From the NCBI GenBank assembly GCA_027596195.1, contig JADGJG010000008.1, forward strand, positions 54,591 to 118,590: a DNA stretch of 64,000 nucleotides, written 5' to 3'. This document shows, in pieces, positions 24,653 to 33,892 of the stretch. A model generated the notes under the pieces. It was not told where the DNA came from. It did no database searches and was given only the letters and a program-made list of their open reading frames with translations. Position 1 is the stretch's first letter; the number at the start of each line of letters is the position of its first letter. Position numbers and translations under genes: made by a program. Source of the DNA: Podochytrium sp. JEL0797. Taxonomy: Eukaryota > Chytridiomycota > Chytridiomycetes > Chytridiales > Chytriomycetaceae.

Positions 24653-26076
24653 TCAAAAGAAAGGCTTCAAGTTGTCTGGAATCGACTCATTTGCAAGCAC
24701 ACTCACAACACTGTCATGGAGCGAGCTTTTGAAAAACAATTGCTCATCCATGAAGTGCTTCAAGTCCCTTGGCGTCTTGACCCCATACTCCTTGCTTTTG
24801 GGGTTCCTCGCATAATAGTCATGAACCTTGACCTCCTTCCTCGCGAGGTAAAACTCACGCGAAGTGCCCAACAACAACGGCGCAATGTACACGTCCCACG
24901 ACTCCAAATTGCGAATCTGCAACCCCGCCGCACGCGCCTTGCCAATCATCCAACCGAGAGAAATGTCAGTGAGCCCGTGTTCCCAGAACCCGCCACCAAT
25001 GTCTGCATGGGCGCCGCGAAACCAGACTTGCTCGCGCGTCGCGTCGGGGTGCAGGTCGGCCGCGTTGACGGGTTCAAACAGAGTTGGGGGGAAAAACTCG
25101 CGGTTCTCATCGATACTGAGAGCGTGGTAGGCGTGTTGAACTGAAGTGCCGATGCGGAGATCGTGGTACAAGTTGGGTTCGATGGCACCAATGGCCTTTT
25201 CGGCGTCCGTGAGGATACAGCTGGAAATAATTTTGGAGTATCCAGCGGGGACTTCGAGAGCTGCTACGGTGTCGAACACGCCAAGGAACTTGAGGGAAAC
25301 GTGGTGGTGGCAGTGCTTTTCGTGGAAGTCTTTGGCGCTTTGGAGGTGCAGATCGCGGTGCTTGTACCACTCGAACGCAGTGCGGACTTCCTTCATTAAC
25401 GCGTCGTGGGACTCAAAGTTGGAAGATTTTGCAAGCCCAGCATAACGGATGAACGAGAAAAGCGATCGCACGATGGTGGAGCCGCGGGAGAATCCAAACG
25501 CATAAATGTCGTCACCCTCTTGATATTCCTTGGCAAGCCAAGAGTACGCGTCCAAGAGGTGATGGTGGATGTTGCCGAATTTTCCTGCAAAAGTCGTTTT
25601 TTGAGTGACTTGGCAGAAAGGGGAGGTTTTCAAATCACCTTCCAAGGCAGCGGTCTTCGTGTCCTCCACCTCCGATGCAACTCCCGAGTGGTAGTAGACC
25701 TTCTGGCTCACGAGGTCTGGATCGCGATCGTGCTGGTTGCCGCCGTTCCCGAGAAGATATGCAATCTTGACAATGTTGGAGGGGGTCATTGCCGCCGAGA
25801 CCTTCACCCCGCCTTGGCTGTCCGCATCGACCGAATGACCCGGAGACATCCACGATCCATCAAAGCAACTAAGATCCCTGGTTAGTATCCACATGAATAA
25901 GTAATTAAATGCACCCACATGACGAGCCTTCTGCCCCCAGAGAAGGGCGTGTCCTCCTGGGGAGATGGTTGGTCGGAGTCGCTGATTAGCGCATTGATGT
26001 GGTGCTCGGCTTGGGCGGAAAGCTCTTGGATGCCCTTGGTGACGTTGGAAAACGCAGCGTGGAAAAAGTCGCTCAT
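24653..26076 (-). CDS. DUF2235 alpha/beta-hydrolase
   Basis: Three exons fit: 26076-25919, 25877-25639 and 25584-24653 (442 aa). The DUF2235 core is complete: 'LSCFDGSW' at the first strand, 'KVYYHSGVAS', the nucleophile elbow 'IYAFGFSRGSTIVRSL', the aspartate strand 'FLGVFDTVAALEVP' and the histidine motif 'WFRGAHADIGGGF'. Family members include fungal hydrolases and bacterial Tle-type phospholipases, so lipid or ester hydrolysis is likely, but no substrate can be named. The second intron is 54 bp and has no stop codon; it is inferred because removing it restores the usual spacing between 'AALEG' and 'KFGNIHHHLLDAYSWL'. Confidence 0.85.
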
Positions 26077-26340
26077 GGCGTGAGTTTGGAGATGAAATTT
26101 TTAATCGCTGCACGCACGGGAGAGAGAATCAAGCGAACATGATGCATCATTCGCGATCGTCCATGGTTGCGATTGCTGAATGTGGCGAAGAGGGTGGGAT
26201 TGTCACTTGTCCAGCTGAACTCGCATTTTCCAACTCCGCATCGAGTTCAGCATTGAGTTCAGCATCAACAAAGGAAAGTCGGATAAAACGCGTGATTTCT
26301 TAGCCAATATCCTTCACACAAACAACAACAACCGATTGAA

Positions 26341-26746
26341 ATGTTCATTGCTACTATTGCTGCCTTTGCCGCCCTCGCCAGCGCCGTCGTCATCAACTCT
26401 CCATCTGAGGGAGACAAGGTTGGTTTTCTTTCTGTCGACGCGCCGTTTCCCAATCCACTAACAGCGCAAACATCAGTTCACCCAAGGGCAAAGCGGAAGC
26501 GCCACGTACTTCTGCCCAGAAACGACGGCCACTTCCATCATCGTGTCCCAGGCCAACACGATGGCCTCTGACTTTGAGTTGTTTTCCATCAACTCGCCGT
26601 TTAAATGTCCAATCAAGGTCACGTTCACGCCACCAACTGCTGGAGAAACTTTCACTCTCGAGTTTGTCGAGACTTTTGCGGACGGATCCAAGCTCACGAC
26701 GGATTTGTCGTTGGAGTCTGTTGCCGCCAAAAATAACAGACGTTGA
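26341..26746 (+). CDS. Small secreted protein, Kre9-like fold possible
   Basis: Two exons, 26341-26418 and 26477-26746, give 115 residues. The first exon is a clean signal peptide (MFIATIAAFAALASAVVI). The mature part opens 'NSPSEGDKFTQGQSG', which resembles the 'SP..G..W..GQ' opening of the fungal Kre9/Knh1 beta-sandwich, and ends with a Thr-rich beta-type sequence. There are only two cysteines (near 'YFCPE' and 'FKCPIK'). It is secreted or cell-wall associated by inference; no enzymatic motif is seen. Confidence 0.6.
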
Positions 26747-26853
26747 AGTTTGTTGAAACACATCCCATTAGTTGTATATTCACCTTCCTTTTTCCGTCCG
26801 TTAAAATAAATATTCCACCTTTAAGTTTTTTTCCAACGCTTTTTTGATTGAAA

Positions 26854-27825
26854 ATGACATCCCTCGGCTTTTCCCCGCGGACCCAGCGCCCCGTCCTAGT
26901 TCCGTTTCTCTGCGCGGTAATTCTTTCCTGGCTCCTCTTCGTCTCTGCTTTCGCCCCTTGGACCTCAGCGCCACTCGCCCAACCGATTCTGCTTCCGCCC
27001 GTCGAATGGCGTGGCGAAGTCCCCGCCTCGTTCGCCGCCTTTGAGGTTCAATCCACGGGTCCACTGCCCTTTGAGCTGCGGGTCGCATCTTCCCCCTCCG
27101 CTGAATCCGTCCAAGTTTCCTTCCGCCTCGAATCTTCGAACAAAGCGCTGCTCAACCAAACAAAATTCGCGGCGAAATTGACGCCTCAGAATGTATTCCT
27201 TATTGATATGTCATTCCCGAAAGACAATCGCGAAGACGCGCTTTTTTCTGCGCACGTGAACGTCACCTTCCCCACCGGTTTCGCTCTCGACTCCTTTTAC
27301 GCCGACGCCGAGTGGGCGGGGATCCACTGGACCGACTCTGCGCCTCAAATTCAATCAGGCTTCGACGCGGCCTTGAAAGCCGGAAACATTCAAATCGAGC
27401 CCCAACTCCTTTGCAACGTTGTCGGCGTCAACATTGAACGACACGGAAAGTTCTCAGCTGTCGATTTGGTCGTTTCCGAGAGTATCGTGGTGGCCATGCG
27501 GAGCGGCCTGGTTTCCGGAAAGATGAGTGGCTTCAAGAGTTTGGCGGCCAAAGTGGAAAAGGGGAGTATTGATGTGGACGTTGCGGGAGTTGCTACTGGG
27601 GTTGAGTATTTGATGGAAGTTGTTGTGGGGACTGTGAAGGCACATGTGAATGGGTTCAGGGGGCTGTATGATGTTGACGGGAGTGAGGGGGTGGTGGTGC
27701 GCGTTGTTGGAGGCGATCCCGGGAGTACTCAAAACCACGGGACCGTGGGTGGTGCAGATGGAAAGAGTGGATTTTTTGCAAAGGCGGAGGTTGGATCCAT
27801 TGATTTGGTGTTTGATGCTTTTTAA
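26854..27825 (+). CDS. Membrane-anchored beta-rich protein (DUF4097-like)
   Basis: Single-exon gene of 323 residues, starting at the first ATG of the frame (26854). A basic N-terminus (FSPRTQRP) precedes one hydrophobic segment (VLVPFLCAVILSWLLFVSAF), so it is a type II membrane or signal-anchored protein. The rest is repetitive beta-strand-like sequence with motifs such as 'LKAGNIQIEPQLLCNVVGVN', 'VEKGSIDVDVAGVA' and 'AEVGSIDLVFDAF', as in DUF4097 putative-adhesin beta-helices. I infer an extracytosolic beta-solenoid domain. Function unknown. Confidence 0.55.
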   Translation: MTSLGFSPRTQRPVLVPFLCAVILSWLLFVSAFAPWTSAPLAQPILLPPVEWRGEVPASFAAFEVQSTGPLPFELRVASSPSAESVQVSFRLESSNKALLNQTKFAAKLTPQNVFLIDMSFPKDNREDALFSAHVNVTFPTGFALDSFYADAEWAGIHWTDSAPQIQSGFDAALKAGNIQIEPQLLCNVVGVNIERHGKFSAVDLVVSESIVVAMRSGLVSGKMSGFKSLAAKVEKGSIDVDVAGVATGVEYLMEVVVGTVKAHVNGFRGLYDVDGSEGVVVRVVGGDPGSTQNHGTVGGADGKSGFFAKAEVGSIDLVFDAF

Positions 27826-28040
27826 AACTTTTTTTCTTTTTTCTTTTCCTATTTTGAGATGTACGACCTTTTGCGGAAGGCAAAAGAACCAAATCGAGAA
27901 TATGAAAGAAAAGCAAAAGGCAAACGCTTATGATTTTCATTGATAATTATCGTGGCATATTAGTGGGGCGCTCCGAATTCAAATCGACGCGGTAAATCTT
28001 TCAAAAAAAAACGGCTCTTCTAAACATCCGCCCACCACTC

Positions 28041-28381
28041 ATGTCCAACGACACCGTCCCTGTGACGCAAGCGGCTCCCCCCATGACAAATCTTCAATAT
28101 CTTGCCCTAGGAATCGGAGAAGGAATCTCATTCGAAATGATCATCGCGGGATCCACCGGAATCCTTTGGCACAACTGGGGAAATCTCAAACTCATGCACT
28201 ACATCATGCTCAACTTCAACGCGATCGCTCTTCCGATTAAAATATTGCAATGGATGACGTTGTACGCGTTTCAAGGCACACGCGTGTGTCATGATAGTTT
28301 TTTGATCATGAATGTGGTGAGCCACTATTTCGATATTTCTTTCGACTGCTTTCTCTTGTACAAGTCGTATATTGTGAGCAG
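28041..28381 (+). CDS. Lone first exon of an orphan 7TM gene (alternative exon or remnant)
   Basis: This exon encodes 'MSNDTVPVTQAAP' and the first three membrane segments of the orphan 7TM family, and ends in a GTATGT donor at 28382. Its length, 341 nt, and its phase are identical to the first exons at 28461, 30342 and 31810. No second or third exon follows before the next copy starts at 28461. Either it is a partial duplicate or it is an alternative first exon that can splice in frame to exon 2 at 28873. The intact frame and donor favour recent duplication or use. Confidence 0.5.
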
Positions 28382-28460
28382 GTATGTGTATGATATATTG
28401 TGATCGCGTTTTTTATCGCGTTTTTATTAATTATTTGCCTCTTCTAAACATCCACCACTC

Positions 28461-29445
28461 ATGTCCAACGACACCGTCCTTGTGACGCAAGCGGCTCCTT
28501 CCATGACAAATATGCAATACCTTGCCATAGGAACCGGAGAAGGAATAGTGTTCCAAATGATCCTCGCGGGATCAACCGGAATCCTTTGGCACAACTGGAG
28601 GCAGCTCAAACTCATCCACTACATCATGCTCACTTTCAACGGTATCGCTATTCCGGTCAGAATATTGGCATGTTTGGCGCTGTACGCGTTTCGAGGCCCA
28701 GTCGCGTGCCATTATAATTTTTTTGTGGAGAACGCGGTGTGTCATATTTTTGATATTTCTTTCGACTGCTTTCTCTTGTATAAGTCGTATATTGTGAGCG
28801 GGTATGTTTATGATTTATCGTGAGCACGTTCTTAAGCGTGCTTTAGCGCGTTTTAAATATTTTTTTGAACAGCTACAACAAGTGGGTTCGCGCTTTTCTT
28901 GTACTTTGTTTAGTCAACAGACTAGTTTGGACAGTATTGGATATTCCCAAGTCACATGGAAACTGGGATGCGACGACTCAAACATGCAATTGTAGGTTGA
29001 AAATCTCTCCTTGAATGTCGAATATTCATTCTTAAAAAAAGACTACGACGACCCCGTGACTGGACTCACATGGAACCTCTCAGACATATTTATGGACCTC
29101 GCGAGCACAGTCATCTCCGTGCATTTTTGCTGGGGTCAACTCACGTCCGACTTTAACCAAATCGCCAAGGTCATTGTCACTGACAACATTCTCCGCAGTG
29201 CTGTCACTTTCGCAGTCAATATTTGCATTATTTTGTTTGGGTACTATGTGACGGATCCATTTTGGGGGAATTTTATCTACGCGATCCGCGATTGGATTTA
29301 CGTGTTTTCGCTCAACGCGGAGTTGTTTTGGAAGGAAGAGCGGGAGAGAAGCTTCAACGCCTCGTTTCCAAAGTCTGAGAATCGCGAGACTGGTGGAAAA
29401 GGCGTGATTCCAAAGGACTCAGAGCGCACTAAAAGCGTGAAATGA
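28461..29445 (+). CDS. Orphan 7TM protein, copy B
   Basis: Three exons, 28461-28801, 28873-28991 and 29042-29445 (287 aa). Seven hydrophobic segments can be counted, e.g. 'EGIVFQMILAGSTGILW', 'FNGIAIPVRILACLALYAF', 'WVRAFLVLCLVNRLVWTV', 'FMDLASTVISVHFCWGQL' and 'FAVNICIILFGYYV'. Invariant phrases across copies are 'FDISFDCFLLYKSYIVSG', 'YDDPVTGLTWNLSDIFMDLA' and 'NAELFWKEERER'. The C-tail is Lys/Glu-rich and presumably cytosolic. I do not recognise the family; topology is receptor-like but no class motif is present. It is part of a tandem array with converging MA3-like partners. Confidence 0.75.
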
Positions 29446-29476
29446 TAGATTGATTTTTCCGTAAAATAAATGTTTT

Positions 29477-30235
29477 CCTAATCTTTCACAAACCAACCAA
29501 CTTCCAAGGATATCGCCTCCAAAAAGTACCTCAAATTTCGGCTTCCATCCCTAACCCCCTGAAGTGGAAGTACAACTCACCCACCACCTCCGCCAACGCA
29601 GCATAAAATTAATACTCAGTACCTGAGAGATGAGCTTGAGAATGTGCATTTGTGTCTGAGTTCTTTTGGATTTGGTGGGAAAAGGCGTGGGCGAGGTGGA
29701 CGAGCGTAAAGACGGAGTTGGACGTGTTCGATTATCCACAGACTGGAAAAAGTACTTGTACACTGTGGAGAAGCTGGGAACTGCGAGAGTGGGTTTATCG
29801 GCATCAATTGTGGTCACCCGCTTGATAAACGTTTCGATGTTGAGAAACACGATGACTAATTTCTCCATTCAACCCATGGTCAAAAACATTGACATCCCCT
29901 TCCTAAATATACAACCTCGCCATTAGCTCAGGAACAACCTTCGCACTCTCAGCGACCCCAGCTCCACTCCCACTCCCGATCGGCTCTTTCACGATCCCCA
30001 ACACGGCTCCTTCGAAAAACTCTTTACCCCCACTTTATCAAACCATATAAATATTTTAGCAGCGTTTTCGAATTCGAGTATGAGCGCCTTCACGAGCACC
30101 AAAAATTCAGAAACAGTAGTGGACGGTTGGAATTTCGTTGACAGATATTTCCAAATCATTTCCATGCAGGTGCAAATTTCGCCCAGTCCCACATGTAAAC
30201 CCCAACCACGTTTTCAAACTCGTAGCATGAGCGCC
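29477..30235 (-). pseudogene. Decayed MA3-like partner gene, unit 1
   Basis: Leftward DNA clearly related to the intact gene at 32782-33763: the 3' block 'cctaatctttcacaaac' and the middle block around 29640-29850 align with it, and 'PSFSTVYKYFF' replaces the intact 'LPTVYKYFG'. The frame is broken many times, and a relic of the first exon (the MSAF... block) appears twice, near 30080 and 30225. It sits 3' of orphan 7TM copy B in the same converging arrangement as the intact pair. Confidence 0.7.
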
Positions 30236-30341
30236 TTCACGTAAGAAACAGTGGATGCTTCAGAATTGTCCTTGAATGTAAATCTTTCGCTGTCAAAACC
30301 CTCACTGAAAAGTACTTGCTTCTTCTAAAAATCCACCCATC

Positions 30342-31399
30342 ATGCAAAACGGCACCGTCCTTGTGGCGCAAGCGACTCCTTGCATGACACAGCTGCAGTA
30401 CTTTGCCATAGGAATCGGAGAAGGAATGTCGTTCGAAATGATCATCGCGGGATCAACCGGAATCCTTTGGCACAACTGGAGAGAGCTCAAACACATCCAT
30501 TACATAATGCTCATCTTCAACGCAATCGCTATTCCCATCAAGATATTGCAATGGTTGGCGCTGTACGCGTTTCGAGGCCCAGTCGCATGCCATAATCATT
30601 TCATGATGGAGAACGGAGTGTGTCACTTTTTCGATATTTCTTTCGACTGTTTTCTCTTGTACAAGTCGTATATTGTGAGCGGGTGTGTTTATGATTTATT
30701 TCTCAGCGCGTTATTAATATTTTTATATTCAGATATAATAAGTGGGTTCGCGCCTTTATTGCGTTATGTTTAGCCAACCGACTGGTGTGGACATTCATGG
30801 ATATTCCCAAGGCATACGGAAGCTGGGATGCAGTGACTCAAACATGCATTTGTGAGTTGAAAATCTCTGGCGCCCTTTTTTTTACGCAGAATACAGACTC
30901 CGACGACCCCGTGACTGGACTCGCATGGAATCTCTCCGACATATTTATGGACCTCGCGAGCACAGTCATTTCAGTGTATTTTTGCTGGGGTCAACTCACG
31001 TCTGACTTCAACCAAATCGCCAAGGTCATTGTCACCGACAACATTCTCCGCAGTGTTGTGACTTGCGCAATCAATATTTACATCATCTTCAGTGGGTACT
31101 ATGTGACGAATCCTTTTTGGGGGTTTTTCATCTATGTTATTCGTGATTGGATTTACGTGTTTTCTCTCAACGCGGAGTTGTTTTGGAAGGAAGAACGTGA
31201 GCGATGTTTCAACGCCAGTCTTCCAAGTTTCGAGCATCGCCTATCCGGTGACAAATTCTATACTCCAAGGACCTTGGAGCGCGCCAAAGAACGTGAGCGA
31301 TGTTTCAACGCCAGTCTTCCAAGTTTCGAGCATCGCCTTTCAGGTGACAAAGTCTATACTCAAAGGACCCTGGAGCGCGCCAAAAGCTTGAAAAGATAG
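30342..31399 (+). CDS. Orphan 7TM protein, copy C
   Basis: Exons 30342-30682, 30733-30851 and 30897-31399 (320 aa); exons 1 and 2 have the same lengths as copies B and D. The start is MQNGTVLVAQATP. All seven hydrophobic segments are kept. The C-tail is longer than in the paralogues because a 96-bp stretch is duplicated in frame, giving 'ERERCFNASLPSFEHRLSGD' twice. Family unknown; see copy B for shared motifs. Confidence 0.75.
31193..31384 (+). repeat. In-frame 96-bp tandem duplication
   Basis: Two adjacent 96-bp units (31193-31288 and 31289-31384) differ at only a handful of positions. Each encodes 32 residues of the cytosolic tail of 7TM copy C. Copies B and D have a single unit. Confidence 0.9.
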
Positions 31400-31445
31400 A
31401 TGGATTTTATTTCCCAAAAAAGTAAACAACAAAAAATAACCCTTT

Positions 31446-31680
31446 TCCTAATCTTTCACAAACTGCACCAAGAACTCCAACGATATCGCCTCCAAAAAGT
31501 CCCTCACAACTTCTGGTTCCATCCCGGGCGGCCATAACGCTTTCAAGCCCAACTCACCGACCACCTCCGACAACCCAATATCCCCTTTCCTCAACTGCAA
31601 AACACTCGAACACACATTGTGTCTGAGTCGCTTTAACTCCAGCCACATTTTCAACCTTAAGCATTAGCGCCTTCACGAAT
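31446..31680 (-). pseudogene. 3' fragment of MA3-like partner gene, unit 2
   Basis: About 200 bp keep the C-terminal frame of the partner family ('FLEAISLEFLVQFVKD' and 'WPPGMEPEVVRDF'), then the sequence jumps to a relic of its first exon near 31650. The middle of the gene is deleted. Position relative to 7TM copy C is the same as that of the intact partner relative to copy D. Confidence 0.75.
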
Positions 31681-31809
31681 CCCAAGAATTAATAAGAAAT
31701 AGTGGGCGCCTGGGATTTCATTGATATTTGTCATTAAATGAATGTAAATCTTTCGCTGTCCAAAAAACCCCACTTCAAAGAACTCGCCTCTTTGCAAAAT
31801 CCACCTGCC

Positions 31810-32780
31810 ATGTCCAACAAAACGGTCCTTGTGACGAAAGCGCCACCATCCATGACAAACCAGGAATACCTTGTCATAGGAATCGGAGAAGGAATAGTGT
31901 TCCAAATGATCCTCGCGGGATCGACCGGAATCCTTTGGGAAAACTGGAGAGATCTCAAACTCATCCACTACATCATGCTCACTTTCAACGCCGTCGCTCT
32001 TCCGGTCAGAATATTACAATGTTTGGCGCTGTACGCGTTTCGAGGCCCAAGCGCGTGCCATTATAATTTTTTTGTGGAGAACGCGGTGTGTCATATTTTC
32101 GATATTTCTTTCGACTGTTTTCTCTTGTACAAGTCGTATATTGTGAGTGGGTATGTGTATATTTTTTTAACGCGTTTTTCAATATTAATTTTTGAACAGT
32201 TATAACGAGTGGGTTCGCGCCTTTATTGCGTTATGTCTAGTCAACAGACTGGTGTGGACAGTCTTGGATATCCCCAAGTCACATGGAAACTGGGATACGA
32301 CGACTCAAACATGCAATTGTAGGTTGAAATCTCTCATGTCCGTATTAATTTTGGAAAACAGACTACGACGACCCCGTGACTGGACTCACATGGAACCTCT
32401 CCGATATATTTATGGATCTCGCGAGCACATTCATTTCCGTGTATTTTTGCTGGGGTCAACTCACATCAGACTTCAACCAAGTCGCCAAGGTCATTGTCAC
32501 GGACAACATTCTGCGCAGTGCTGTCACTAGCGCAATCAATATTAGCATTATTTTTATTGGTTTCTATGTGGCGGATCCATTTTGGGAGAATTATATCTAC
32601 GTGATACGCGATTGGATTTACGTGTTTGCGCTTAACGCGGAGTTGTTTTGGAAGGAAGAGCGGGAGAGAAGCTTCAACAGCAGTCTTCCAAGTTTCGAGC
32701 ATCGCCTGCCTGGTGACAAAGTTTTTATTTCAAGGACCTTGGAGCGCACCAAAAGCTTGAAAAATAAAAGTCTGTTTTAA
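31810..32780 (+). CDS. Orphan 7TM protein, copy D
   Basis: Exons 31810-32150, 32200-32318 and 32362-32780 (292 aa), with the same phases as copies B and C. It starts MSNKTVLVTKAPPSMTNQEY. The conserved loops 'FDISFDCFLLYKSYIVSG' and 'YDDPVTGLTWNLSDIFMDLA' are present, with seven hydrophobic segments. The stop codon lies one base from the stop of the convergent MA3-like gene, so the two transcripts must overlap. Function unknown. Confidence 0.75.
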
Positions 32781-32781
32781 A

Positions 32782-33763
32782 CTAATCTTTCACAAACTGC
32801 ACCAAAAACTCCAACGATATCGCCTCCAAAAAGTCCTTCACAACTTCCGATTCCGTCCCGGGCGGCCAAAACGCTTTCAAGTCCAACTCACCCACCACCT
32901 CCGCCAACCCAGCATCCCCTTTCATCAACTGCACAACACTCAAAACCTGGGAGACAAGCTTGAGAAGGTACATTGTGTCTGAGTCGTTTTGAATTTGATG
33001 AGAAAAAGCGTGGGCGAGGTGATCGAGCGTGAAGACGGAGTTTGGCGCGCTCGATTTTCCGAGGAGTACCCCGTAAAAAATACCAAAGTACTTGTACACT
33101 GTAGGTAGATTGGACACTGCGAACATGGGCTCATCGGGATCATTCACGGTCATGAGCTCGATAAACTTTTCGAGACTGAGAAACACGATCAATAAAGGCA
33201 AAATAACCAAACACACCAATACACTACCTATTCTTGACATCCCCTTCCGAAACATACAGCCTCTCTATCAACTCAGGGACAACTCTCGCACTCTTGGCCA
33301 CTCCAGCTCCACTCCCACTCCCAATTGACTCCTTCACGATTCCAAACACGACGCCTTCGGCAAACTCTTTTCCCGCGCCGTAGCTTTCTTTATAAGCTCC
33401 AGCCACATTTTCAAACTCGAGCATGAGCGCTTTCACGTCGAACGTGGTGAACCAGTGCGCGAGGGCCGCAGACACGCGCGACTCGATCTGTGTTGTTTCC
33501 GTGTGCGCGGACGCGAAAGCCGGTTTGGGTGGATACGCGGAAGTGGGGACGGGGCCTTTGGTTTCGAAAGGTGCGGTGGATGCTGACGACGACGCGTCGG
33601 TGATGGTGATGACTGGGATCGTCACTGGCACGGATGGCGGTTCCGACGCGTCATACAACGTTGACGACGAGACGCCACTGATCGCGATGGAGGGCGCGGG
33701 TTTAGAATTAATTAGATCCTCAGCTTGAGCAATAGACTCCTCGGGTTGTTGTACGTCCGCCAT
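32782..33763 (-). CDS. MA3-like helical protein (intact partner)
   Basis: Two exons, 33763-33258 and 33175-32782, sum to 900 nt (299 aa). The N-terminal ~90 residues are Ser/Thr/Pro-rich and disordered. The rest is helical: 'SRVSAALAHWFTTFDVKALM', then 'AKSARVVPELIERLLEKFIE' across the splice, 'LPTVYKYFGIFYGVLLG' and 'FLEAISLEFLVQFVKD'. The order of helices resembles the MA3 domain of eIF4G/PDCD4, and more clearly so in the divergent paralogue at 33893-35672. MA3 domains bind translation factors; whether this one does is unknown. It is the only intact partner in the three-unit array. Confidence 0.6.
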
Positions 33764-33892
33764 TTTTTGGGATTTGAATTTCTCAACAAAAAATTGTCAG
33801 GAAAGGGGAGCAAAATAAAACAAAGTCTAATGCAGAAACGAATGACAAGGAATAAGGCCAGCAACGAAAAAAGAATCAATGAACCGCGACTA

